Part shown: one piece after another, positions 9,127-17,698 of the stretch | How positions within the stretch are numbered: the stretch's first letter is position 1 | How the letters are laid out: each line of letters starts with the position of its first letter | Assembly: GCA_019359045.1 (NCBI GenBank) | Contig: JAHHIA010000002.1 | Coordinates: forward strand, 490,401 to 554,400 | Length of the DNA: 64,000 bases | Direction of reading: 5' to 3' | Source of the DNA: Scytolyngbya sp. HA4215-MV1 | GTDB lineage: Bacteria; Cyanobacteriota; Cyanobacteriia; Leptolyngbyales; Leptolyngbyaceae | Notes under the pieces: model-generated | Database searches by the model: none | Told to the model about the DNA's origin: nothing | What the model saw: the letters and a program-made list of their open reading frames with translations, nothing else | Made by a program: the position numbers and the translations under genes

Positions 9127-12063
9127 CTATTCAATTGATGGCAATTGTTGCGATACTCGTTGAATCGGTAACTCGATCTGGAACTCGGTTCCCTGCCCTG
9201 GTTCAGAAACGCATCGAAGGGAACCACCGTGCTTCTCGACTACAATCTGGTAACTGATTGAGAGCCCCAGTCCGGTGCCTTTGCCAGAGGGTTTGGTAGT
9301 AAAGAAGGGATTAAAGAGTTGCGACCGTACTTTCTCCGGCATCCCTGGTCCATTGTCGATGATAGAGATCTGGACGAAATCAGAACCGTTGACTGTAGTA
9401 CGAATGTGGATCGCTGGGGCGTGATCAGATTGAGAGGCGGCGGACTCCGTGGTTGTGACCTCACTTGCAACCCCTACTTCTTCGATCGCATCAATCGCAT
9501 TGACCAGAATGTTCATAAAAACCTGATTGATCTGTCCGGCATAGCATTCCACTGGCGGAATCTCGCCATAATCTTTAATGATTTGAATGTCGGCGTTACC
9601 AGGTCGAGATTTTAACCGATTACCTAAAATCATTAGGGTGCTGTCAATGCCTTCGTGCAGATCGACGGCTTTTTGCTCCACTTGATCGATGCGAGAAAAG
9701 GTGCGTAGCGATCGCACAATGTCGCGAATGCGATCGGCTCCCACTTTCATCGAAGCCAGCAATTTGGGCAAATCTTCGATCAAAAAATCGAGATCGATGC
9801 GATCTGCTTCTGCGGCGATCTCGTCCGAAGGTTGCGGATATTCGGTTTGGTAAAGGTACAAAAGCTCCAATAAATCCTGAATGTAAAGATTTGCGTGAGT
9901 CAGATTGCCATGAATAAAATTGACTGGGTTGTTGATTTCATGGGCAACCCCTGCTACCAATTGTCCCAGGGAAGACATCTTTTCGCTTTGCACCAGTTGA
10001 GCTTCTGCCTGACGCAATTCTTGGAGGGTAACCATCAACGCCTGTGCCTGTGCTCGTTGTTGGGCTTCTGCCTGGCGCAGGGTTTGTTCGACCTGCTTGC
10101 GTTCAGTCATGTCGCGCAAAATCACTACATATTCAGATAGCCATTGACGCTGAGATGCTTGAGAAATGGCGACCTCAACAATTCGTGCCGAGTGATCGGG
10201 TTGTAGTAAGGTTTGTTCGCTGCGGGCGATCCAACCCGCAGGGTTTCCTGTTAAGGCGGGCAGCAGTTCATTCAACGGTTGCCCAATCAATTGGGAACTG
10301 GTCATCGCAAATAACTTTTGGGTTGCAGGGTTGACCTGGCAAATGATGCCTTCGGAATCAAGCACCACAATGGCATCTAAGGCAACGACGAAGAGTTGTT
10401 CCGCTTTCTCTCTCGCTTCAATAATGGAAGTGACTTGGGGCAGACTGGTCCAACAGGCGATCGCAATGCTGGTAAAGGAGATCGTCAACAGCAACACAAT
10501 GAACAGACTGGTAATCAGGTTGCTATCTGCACCTTCAAAATACGATCGCAAACTCCAAACAATGATGGCAGTACTGCACACAAGCACCAGCAAAATGCCA
10601 ACCTGCAAGGCAACGAAATCCTGAATTTTCTCTTTAGCAGGTGTTCGATAGTGGCGTTCCCACCAATCGGGATGACACCAGGACAAGGGGACACGCCGAA
10701 TGCCTTGATCGATCGCGAGTAAACCGGCTGGAATCAGTAACCCTACTATAAAGTCAATCCAATCCCAGGCAATCCCGCCGACCACTAGCACCACACCCTC
10801 GATCACAAAAAATGCGAATGACCAACGAGGTAGCCACACTTGGGGCTGGTGCCGTTGCAACCATAAGCCCAAATGGGTCGCTACGATCGAGGCAAAGTAG
10901 CCCGTTCCCGTCACCATGACCACGCGGGAAACATCGCCCCACACGACTGCCACCAAACTCATGAGGAGTGTGAAAATCAACGCTGGACCCAATACCCCAC
11001 GGCGAGAGACCACCGCAAAAACCGGCGACAAGTAGCCATCTAATGCCAGTTGATACAAAATGCGCGGCGAATTGGAAAAGCCCGTGGCACAACTCAACAA
11101 ACAGGCAGACGCTATCAAAAACGTGACCAACAATGAAGCCGATTCACCCCAAAACGGTTGAGCTGCTGTCAATAAATTTAGGAAGGCATTATCTCCCGCT
11201 TCCTGGCTTCCTAATCGCATCAACACCCAGGAACCGCCCAAATACACGATGGGGATACTCCAGGCAGTAACCGAAAGACACTTCAAGGTGGCAGTGGGGC
11301 GGCGACTATCAGCGACAAAGGAAGAGGCTGTCTCGCAAGCGTAGACGGCATAAACTGCAATAAAAAACCATTTTGCCCACTTGACCCACTCAAAGGGTGC
11401 CCAATAGGTTGGGAGCAATCCGGGACTTTCCGCAGCCAGGCTAAGCCACCCCAACCCCTGAATACAAAAAGTCAGCAAAAATCCGATCGCTGGGATGATA
11501 AAAAATAAATGCAGAATGCCCAACGCCCGGGTGCCACTCAGCGCTACGATAAACGCCAGCACGGTAAATCCCAATTTTAAAAGAATTTCTGGGCAGGCAA
11601 TTCCCAAGACCGTCAGATTTGCTTTGATCAGGTCGGTCAGGATGATGGCGTTGACGAGAGGCACTGCTGCCCAACCAAAAAAGTACCCGATCGCCGAATA
11701 GGCTGCCAACCAGGGATAGCTTTCGAGTAGGCGAGCTGTGTAGTTAGGGGTGCCTCCTGCGATCGTCTGCCAGTGTTGCCCCAATCGCTTGACCTGTAAG
11801 TTCAGCAGGATGCCAACGATCGCGCCAGGCACCCAGACAAAAATTGCCTGGGTGCCCAGGGCTGCATGCATTGCCGGGGCAGGTCCTAGCCAAAGCAGCA
11901 ACCCACTAAAGCCAAAGCCCCAGGTTTCCAGAGCGCTTAGGCTGGGTTGGAGGCGAAACGGTGAGCTATGCTTCGCTGTAACAGGCAGAACCGCTTCGGG
12001 TGAAATATGATTCACTTGAACCAGCATTTCATTCACAGGCTTGACACGAGTGCCAGCATTCAT
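9127..12063 (-). CDS. APC-family permease fused to a PAS-histidine kinase
   Basis: A 978-residue membrane sensor kinase. Residues 40-455 form an amino-acid/polyamine permease-like (APC) domain with about 12 hydrophobic segments. Two more membrane helices follow (485-508, 515-540). Next come a PAS domain (about 550-655, ending RDMTERKQ), a short coiled coil (656-695), the phosphoacceptor segment with H708 (GVAHEINNP) and a HATPase domain with the N, G1 (DNGPGMP) and G2 (GKGTGLGL) boxes intact. The architecture resembles CbrA-type transporter-kinases, with APC in place of SSS, and suggests sensing of an imported or bound solute. No response regulator gene is adjacent. The start is the ATG at 12063. 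Whether the permease part transports or only senses is unknown. Confidence 0.9.
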   Translation of the reverse strand: MNAGTRVKPVNEMLVQVNHISPEAVLPVTAKHSSPFRLQPSLSALETWGFGFSGLLLWLGPAPAMHAALGTQAIFVWVPGAIVGILLNLQVKRLGQHWQTIAGGTPNYTARLLESYPWLAAYSAIGYFFGWAAVPLVNAIILTDLIKANLTVLGIACPEILLKLGFTVLAFIVALSGTRALGILHLFFIIPAIGFLLTFCIQGLGWLSLAAESPGLLPTYWAPFEWVKWAKWFFIAVYAVYACETASSFVADSRRPTATLKCLSVTAWSIPIVYLGGSWVLMRLGSQEAGDNAFLNLLTAAQPFWGESASLLVTFLIASACLLSCATGFSNSPRILYQLALDGYLSPVFAVVSRRGVLGPALIFTLLMSLVAVVWGDVSRVVMVTGTGYFASIVATHLGLWLQRHQPQVWLPRWSFAFFVIEGVVLVVGGIAWDWIDFIVGLLIPAGLLAIDQGIRRVPLSWCHPDWWERHYRTPAKEKIQDFVALQVGILLVLVCSTAIIVWSLRSYFEGADSNLITSLFIVLLLTISFTSIAIACWTSLPQVTSIIEAREKAEQLFVVALDAIVVLDSEGIICQVNPATQKLFAMTSSQLIGQPLNELLPALTGNPAGWIARSEQTLLQPDHSARIVEVAISQASQRQWLSEYVVILRDMTERKQVEQTLRQAEAQQRAQAQALMVTLQELRQAEAQLVQSEKMSSLGQLVAGVAHEINNPVNFIHGNLTHANLYIQDLLELLYLYQTEYPQPSDEIAAEADRIDLDFLIEDLPKLLASMKVGADRIRDIVRSLRTFSRIDQVEQKAVDLHEGIDSTLMILGNRLKSRPGNADIQIIKDYGEIPPVECYAGQINQVFMNILVNAIDAIEEVGVASEVTTTESAASQSDHAPAIHIRTTVNGSDFVQISIIDNGPGMPEKVRSQLFNPFFTTKPSGKGTGLGLSISYQIVVEKHGGSLRCVSEPGQGTEFQIELPIQRVSQQLPSIE

Positions 12064-12164
12064 TCAGAAATTTATTCGAGCGTGGTAGGTATTCACCCAC
12101 AAGTTAATGCAAGTCAGCCATTCGATTTGTAAGCAAGCCATCAATTTGCAGGATGAACCTCCAT

Positions 12165-12214
12165 ATCTGGCCGGATCTTCACAATTTCAATCTGGCTGGA
12201 TCTTCACAATTTCA
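12165..12214. repeat. Tandem 25-bp duplication
   Basis: Two adjacent 25-bp units (12165-12189 and 12190-12214), each starting ATCTGG and ending CACAATTTCA, differ at one base. They lie in the 189-bp gap between the SpoIID-like gene and the permease-kinase gene, upstream of the latter on the minus strand. It is either a recent slippage duplication or a doubled regulator site. Confidence 0.8.
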
Positions 12215-12252
12215 GAATTCATGCTCAGACAATTCACGGCACAACGATCTAA

Positions 12253-13446
12253 CTACCGCACCTGAATTTTTGCCAAACTTGATCCTTTATAGTAGTGCAG
12301 CACGATTTGCTGATAGTTAAAGCCCTTCTGTGCCAGATTATAGGCTCCCCACTGGCTCATACCTAAACCATGCCCAAAGCCTCGCCCAATGATCTGAAAT
12401 GCGATCGGGGGTTGCTGGTTCTTGGCAGCACTTGCCACGGAACCATACTGAGGTACGACTTCAAACAATGTGCTCTTCAGCCCCAAAGCCGAACGCAAAC
12501 TTTCACCACTGATGTTGCGGCTACCTGCATCTCCCACCACCTTCATCGTAATGATTCTGCCGTGGGGAGTCGTGCGTTCTGGAGTCAGTGAGATGATATT
12601 CCCCACCCCAGAAATTTTCTGGCTCAGTTCGCTGCGAGAGAAGTTGACAGTCCATTGAAAAACAGGAGTACCCTGATCAAAATCGGGCACGGCTCTCAAA
12701 TAGGGCAATGCCTGTACCCAAATATCCTCGACATTTTCGGTGTAGCCACCTGAAGAAGAGTGAAAGACTGCTTCAATGATTTGTCCGTTATAGGTGAGAA
12801 CTTGACCTTCGGTGGCGTTGACGGCTGCTTGAGTTGTAGTGCATTCTTTCTCAATTCCACCATAGACTTGCCATGCTGCCGTGTCTCCTAGGTCAAACAT
12901 GCCATTGCCAGCGCTTTGTCGTTGCTTTAGGGCATAAGAACGGGCGGCAACTGCCTGTGCTTTTAGGGCTTCTAGGGGCCAGTTACAACTCATTTCAGCT
13001 CCTAGAACACTGTAGAGGTATTGTTCTAGATCCACGTAGTTGACTGCGGTTAAGCCGTTGCCGCTGGGGACGACCAGCACCCGCCCCCGATACCAGCGAT
13101 CGCCAATCCAGACATAGCCATCACCACTGGGCTGAATCCAGATTTCTCCAGCATGCCAGCGATCGATCGCCACTTTGCCACTTTCCAGTTGGGCATCAAA
13201 GGCGTTCATGGGTTCGATCTCACCCAGCGCATTGCCAGTTCCATCGGTGACAACTGCCTTGGTCGAACTACCGACTCGTATTTGGCTCGCCCCTTCTTCG
13301 ATCGCCACTCGCAAATCAAGAGCTGCCTGAGCAGGGGCAGCCATTACCAACCAGACGATCGCCGATAGCCACCAGTACCGTCGCCCCAAGTGGGACATTC
13401 TTTGAAGCTGAGTCAATAAGACCTTGGGGAAACAGTTGAGCGCCAT
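12253..13446 (-). CDS. SpoIID/LytB-domain protein, probable cell-wall glycan lytic factor
   Basis: A 397-residue protein. An N-terminal basic stretch and a hydrophobic segment (about residues 24-40, ending APAQAA) act as signal peptide or anchor. The SpoIID domain covers about 130-395, with VDLEQYLYSVLGAEMSCNWP, LKAQAVAARSYAL and the C-terminal GFGHGLGMSQWGAYNLA motif. SpoIID proteins are lytic transglycosylases acting on peptidoglycan glycan strands stripped of stem peptides. Cyanobacteria do not sporulate, so the role here is probably envelope remodelling. It lies downstream of a 400-bp divergent intergenic region shared with the GST gene. Family call is firm, exact activity inferred. Confidence 0.9.
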   Translation of the reverse strand: MALNCFPKVLLTQLQRMSHLGRRYWWLSAIVWLVMAAPAQAALDLRVAIEEGASQIRVGSSTKAVVTDGTGNALGEIEPMNAFDAQLESGKVAIDRWHAGEIWIQPSGDGYVWIGDRWYRGRVLVVPSGNGLTAVNYVDLEQYLYSVLGAEMSCNWPLEALKAQAVAARSYALKQRQSAGNGMFDLGDTAAWQVYGGIEKECTTTQAAVNATEGQVLTYNGQIIEAVFHSSSGGYTENVEDIWVQALPYLRAVPDFDQGTPVFQWTVNFSRSELSQKISGVGNIISLTPERTTPHGRIITMKVVGDAGSRNISGESLRSALGLKSTLFEVVPQYGSVASAAKNQQPPIAFQIIGRGFGHGLGMSQWGAYNLAQKGFNYQQIVLHYYKGSSLAKIQVR

Positions 13447-13872
13447 TACTTGTGCAGTCTCCTCTCATGTGGGTTGGGAAGCTGAGTTGGGGAGTAGGGA
13501 ATCATTCGCAATCCGCTGGGAGGGAGCCCCCTCCGTCGCCTAATATAATGAATTTTCTTTAAATTGAGACAGTTCTTAAGAAAAAAAGTTCGGGAAAAAC
13601 AGATCTTCTCACATCTTACGGTTGTGTCATTGGCACCCGTCTAAGTCTATACCGTCTTTGCCCATGGGTTCAGGACAGATGGGAACGAGATGGATAATAC
13701 GAATTGCCCAACTTTTCCAGGAGCGATCGACCGGACTCGTCAAAACGCAGTTTAAAAAAGTTTAAAGTAAGGGTGTTGCATTGACGTAACTTTGTCATGT
13801 CTGACGGAAGCGAAACACATTCGCGCTCCTGTGACAACCCTTGCATGACTCGTGGATCACTTTGAGAACAAA
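13447..13872. promoter_or_regulatory. Divergent intergenic region, SpoIID-like versus GST gene
   Basis: About 425 bp with an A-rich core (13545-13600). A TTGACG-like box near 13780 and ACGTAACTTTGTCATGTCTGACG at 13784-13806 lie upstream of the GST gene, and the second holds a weak inverted GTCA/TGAC arrangement. No ORF here looks real: the minus-strand frame at 13670-13894 has no family features and overlaps the GST start. Confidence 0.4.
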
Positions 13873-15090
13873 ATGACAGCCCCATCTCAGACAATGGCTC
13901 CTCTCAGTTGGACAGCCCTAGAAGCCCTCACCGATTTTCAACTCGATCGAGTCAATGGACCAACTAACGCGCAATCGCGATTGCGTCTCTTTGGTAGATC
14001 AGAATCCGATGTGCGGGTAACGCTGTATCGCGACCACCACGCCTGGTGTCCCTATTGCCAGAAAATTTGGTTGTGGCTCGAGGAAAAACAAATCCCCTAC
14101 CGCATCGAAAAAGTGACCATGTTTTGCTATGGGGAGAAAGAAAGCTGGTACAAACGCAAGGTGCCATCAGGGATGTTACCTGCGATCGAACTCGACGGTC
14201 GTTTGATTACCGAAAGCGACGACATCTTGATGGCTCTGGAGCGAGTATTTGGCGCTTTAGGTTTGGGGATGGAAGACCGCCAAGTCATGCCCCTGCGGCA
14301 ACTCGAACGGTTACTCTTTCGTGCCTGGTGCGCCTGGCTTTGCTATCCCGCTTCGCCCCGGCAAGACCAAGCCAATCGGGAGCAATTTACCAGCGTGGTT
14401 GCCAGGGTTGAAGCAGCCCTCGATCGCACGCCAGGACCCTATTTTCTAGAGGAGTTTGGCACTGCCGATGTCATCTTCACGCCGTATGTAGAACGGATGA
14501 ATGCCAGCCTTTTCTACTACAAAGGCTATTCTCTGCGAGAAGACAATGTACGCTTGTCCAATTGGTTTGATGCGATGGAAAACCGCCCGACCTATCGGGG
14601 CACCCAAAGCGATTTTCATACCCATGTCCATGATTTGCCGCCTCAAATGGGCGGTTGTTGGGAAAACGACGATCCACAGACCAAAACGAACCAAGCACGA
14701 GTCGATCACGGACCCTGGGATGGGCTACCCGATGTCACCTATCCGGAGCCTGAAACCTCTCGCGCTGAGGCGCTGCGCCGGGTACTCAAGCATCGTGCCG
14801 ATATTATTCGAGTGAATCCGGCAGATGACTTACTGGTGGATGAAGCCTTGCGTTGCAGTTTGACCTATCTGATGACTCGCGAAATTTGCACACCTCCACC
14901 TGGATCAGATGGGGCGCTGCGCTATCTGCGCGATCGCATTAGTGTGCCCAGAGATATGTCCATTTACGCCGCCAAGCGCTTACGGGAAGCGCTGGAGACG
15001 GCTGCTGCTCTGGTAGGAGATGGTCAGGGTGCGCCCATTCCGGTACGACATCGCCGAGATCAGGACCCCGCAAACTTTGCCAAGCATTAA
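13873..15090 (+). CDS. Glutathione S-transferase family protein with CPYC active site
   Basis: A 405-residue protein from the ATG at 13873; an in-frame GTG 21 bp upstream is possible but less likely. The N-terminal thioredoxin-fold domain carries a glutaredoxin-like CPYC motif (C59, C62) and the cis-Pro/Ser glutathione motif ([22 protein letters not shown]). A helical GST C-terminal domain follows, then an extension of about 130 residues (after [20 protein letters not shown]) beyond the usual GST length of 200-250. The CPYC site suggests reductase or deglutathionylation chemistry rather than classic conjugation. It lies 77 bp upstream of rnz on the same strand. Confidence 0.9.
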   Translation: MTAPSQTMAPLSWTALEALTDFQLDRVNGPTNAQSRLRLFGRSESDVRVTLYRDHHAWCPYCQKIWLWLEEKQIPYRIEKVTMFCYGEKESWYKRKVPSGMLPAIELDGRLITESDDILMALERVFGALGLGMEDRQVMPLRQLERLLFRAWCAWLCYPASPRQDQANREQFTSVVARVEAALDRTPGPYFLEEFGTADVIFTPYVERMNASLFYYKGYSLREDNVRLSNWFDAMENRPTYRGTQSDFHTHVHDLPPQMGGCWENDDPQTKTNQARVDHGPWDGLPDVTYPEPETSRAEALRRVLKHRADIIRVNPADDLLVDEALRCSLTYLMTREICTPPPGSDGALRYLRDRISVPRDMSIYAAKRLREALETAAALVGDGQGAPIPVRHRRDQDPANFAKH

Positions 15091-15167
15091 TATAGAAGGA
15101 GTGAATCCTGCTGAGAAATCGGTTTGGCAGGCTCGGTTGCAAAAACTTACTTCAGGTCGATTTCGTT

Positions 15168-16127
15168 TTGCAGATTACATTTCTAGGCACAAGTTCCGGT
15201 GTACCGACGAGATCGCGCAATGTTTCCAGCGTGGCGCTCCGCCTGCCTCAGCGGGCAGAAGTTTGGCTGTTCGATTGTGGGGAAGGGACCCAACACCAAA
15301 TTCTGCGAAGTGAAATCAGGAGTAGCCAACTCCGCCGCATTTTTGTCACCCACATGCATGGCGATCACATCTTTGGCTTGATGGGGTTGTTGGCAAGTTG
15401 TGGCTTGGCGGGCAATCCCGATCGGATTGATATCTATGGCCCTCCCGGCTTGCAAGACTATCTCAAAGCTGCCGGACGCTACTCCCAAACCCACTTTTCT
15501 TATCCGATTCAAGTGCATACCGTTGAACCCGGCAAACTCTATGAAGATGATGAATTTGTCGTCAGTTGCGGCTTGCTCAAACATCGCGTTCCCGCTTTTG
15601 GCTACCGAATTGCCGAAAAAGATCGGGCTGGACGGTTCGATGTGGCAAAGGCGAGCGACCTGGGCATTCCCTCGGGTCCGTTGTATGGCGAACTAAAACG
15701 CGGCGGCACCGTGACCCTGCCCGATGGACGCACTATCCACGGCAGCGACCTCTGCGCCCCGCCCGAAACCGGACGCAAGTTTGTTTATTGCACTGATACG
15801 GTCTTCTACGAAGGCTCGATCGAGCTGGCACAAGATGCTGATTTGCTGATACACGAAGCCACCTTTGCCCATGCTGATGCCGAAATGGCATACCAACGGC
15901 TTCACTCCACTTCCACCATGGCAGCCCAAGTTGCTCTCTTTGCTCAGGTCAAGCAACTGATCATCACTCACTTCAGTCCTCGCTATGCCCCTGGCAACGC
16001 GATTCAACTCGGCGATTTGCTGCAAGAAGCCAGAGCCATTTTTCCAAATACCCACATGGCGCACGACTTTATGGTTTACGATATTCCCCGGAGACAACCC
16101 GCCGAACCCCTCCCAGTAACCGTGTGA
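15168..16127 (+). CDS. rnz: Ribonuclease Z (tRNA 3' processing endonuclease)
   Basis: A 319-residue metallo-beta-lactamase-fold nuclease that removes the 3' trailer of tRNA precursors. The zinc-binding HMHGDH motif is at residues 62-67, the [13 protein letters not shown] exosite region follows, and the HEATFAHAD and ITHFSPRY ligand motifs come later. The start is TTG at 15168: the translation [20 protein letters not shown] matches the normal RNase Z N terminus and no ATG or GTG lies nearby in frame. AGGTCG upstream is a weak ribosome binding site. It ends within 2 bp of the lysS start, so the two are translationally close. Confidence 0.95.
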   Translation: MQITFLGTSSGVPTRSRNVSSVALRLPQRAEVWLFDCGEGTQHQILRSEIRSSQLRRIFVTHMHGDHIFGLMGLLASCGLAGNPDRIDIYGPPGLQDYLKAAGRYSQTHFSYPIQVHTVEPGKLYEDDEFVVSCGLLKHRVPAFGYRIAEKDRAGRFDVAKASDLGIPSGPLYGELKRGGTVTLPDGRTIHGSDLCAPPETGRKFVYCTDTVFYEGSIELAQDADLLIHEATFAHADAEMAYQRLHSTSTMAAQVALFAQVKQLIITHFSPRYAPGNAIQLGDLLQEARAIFPNTHMAHDFMVYDIPRRQPAEPLPVTV

Positions 16128-16129
16128 AC

Positions 16130-17677
16130 ATGTCCACTCCTTCCTCCCAACCTCCCGCTCAGCCAACTTCTACTTTGGAAGAAATCCGCGCTACTCGTCT
16201 GGAGAAGGTGGATCAACTCAAACAGTTGGGACAAAATCCCTATGCCTATGGCTGGGAAATGACCCACCATGCCGCCGATTTGCAGACCAAGTTTGCCGAT
16301 TTACCCGATGGTGAAGAAGTTGACTTAGAAGTCTCGATTGCCGGACGCATTCTGGCGCGGCGCGTGTTTGGCAAGCTAGCATTTTTCAGTCTGCAAGACG
16401 AAACAGGCACCATTCAGCTTTATTTGGACAAAAAGCGCATCGAAGCTGAAATGGCAGATCCTCCGAATGCCTTTAATCATTTGAAGCAATTGACCGATGT
16501 GGGCGATTTTCTCGGGGTGAAAGGCACCATCAAGCGCACCGAAAAAGGGGAACTCTCGGTCTATGTGCGCCAATACAGTATTCTGACCAAATCGCTGTTG
16601 CCCTTGCCAGACAAGTGGCATGGCTTGACCGATGTGGCCAAGCGCTATCGCCAGCGCTATGTGGATTTGATTGTCAATCCCGAAGTGCGAGAGACCTTTC
16701 GGCGGCGGGCATTGATAACGGCTGCTATTCGTCGCTATCTCGATCAACAGGGCTTTATTGAAATCGAAACCCCCGTTCTGATGACCGAAGCCGGAGGCGC
16801 AGAAGCGCGTCCCTTCATCACCTATCACAACACCCTGGAAATGGAGTTGTACCTACGGATTGCCACCGAACTCCACCTGAAGCGGTTGATTGTAGGTGGG
16901 TTTGAGAAGGTGTTTGAGTTAGGACGAATTTTCCGCAATGAAGGCATTTCAACTCGCCATAATCCGGAATTCACCACGATCGAAATCTATCAAGCCTATG
17001 CAGACTACAACGATATGATGGCGCTGACCGAAGCCATTGTGGTCTATGCCTGTCAATCGGTGTTGGGCATCCTGCGAGTGGAATATCAGGGGCAGACGAT
17101 CGATCTTACCCCACCCTGGCGCAGAGTCACCATGCATGACTTGGTGCAAGAAAAAACGGGAGTTGATTTTAGCCAATTTTCATCCCTGTCCGAAGCCAAA
17201 GCCGCAGCAACCAAAGTTGGCATTCAGGGGGTAGAGGAGTGCGAGTCGATCGGTAAGTTATTGAACGAAGCCTTCGAGCAAAAAGGTGAAGAAACCCTAA
17301 TTCAGCCTACCTTTGTGTTGGACTACCCTGTAGAAATCTCGCCTCTTGCCAAACCCCACCGGGCGAAGCCAGGACTGGTAGAACGGTTTGAGTTATTCAT
17401 CGTCGGGCGCGAAACTGCCAACAGCTTCTCTGAGTTGACCGATCCTCTGGATCAACGTCAACGTTTAGAAGCCCAATCTGCCCGCAAAGCCGCTGGGGAT
17501 TTGGAAGCTCATGGGGTGGATGAGGACTTTTTAACAGCGCTGGAATACGGAATGCCGCCGACAGGAGGGCTGGGCATCGGCATCGATCGCCTGGTTATGC
17601 TCTTGACCAATTCCCCCAGTATCCGGGATGTGATCGCTTTTCCCCTGCTCAAGCCCGAAAAATCTGAAGAAGTTTAG
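16130..17677 (+). CDS. lysS: Lysyl-tRNA synthetase, class II
   Basis: About 515 residues from the ATG at 16130; an in-frame GTG at 16124 overlaps the rnz stop and is an alternative. It charges tRNA-Lys. An N-terminal OB-fold anticodon-binding domain (about 60-170, [19 protein letters not shown]) is followed by the class II catalytic core: motif 1 near [17 protein letters not shown], motif 2 [17 protein letters not shown] and motif 3 [13 protein letters not shown]. Length is standard. It forms a two-gene unit with rnz and converges on the selD fusion gene with only 21 bp between the stops. Confidence 0.97.
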   Translation: MSTPSSQPPAQPTSTLEEIRATRLEKVDQLKQLGQNPYAYGWEMTHHAADLQTKFADLPDGEEVDLEVSIAGRILARRVFGKLAFFSLQDETGTIQLYLDKKRIEAEMADPPNAFNHLKQLTDVGDFLGVKGTIKRTEKGELSVYVRQYSILTKSLLPLPDKWHGLTDVAKRYRQRYVDLIVNPEVRETFRRRALITAAIRRYLDQQGFIEIETPVLMTEAGGAEARPFITYHNTLEMELYLRIATELHLKRLIVGGFEKVFELGRIFRNEGISTRHNPEFTTIEIYQAYADYNDMMALTEAIVVYACQSVLGILRVEYQGQTIDLTPPWRRVTMHDLVQEKTGVDFSQFSSLSEAKAAATKVGIQGVEECESIGKLLNEAFEQKGEETLIQPTFVLDYPVEISPLAKPHRAKPGLVERFELFIVGRETANSFSELTDPLDQRQRLEAQSARKAAGDLEAHGVDEDFLTALEYGMPPTGGLGIGIDRLVMLLTNSPSIRDVIAFPLLKPEKSEEV

Positions 17678-17698
17678 TTCCGAGTGCAGTCTCGTTAC

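Noticed and set aside
13670-13894. Minus-strand ORF at the GST start
   Set aside because: It overlaps the GST N-terminus and promoter and has no recognisable protein features.
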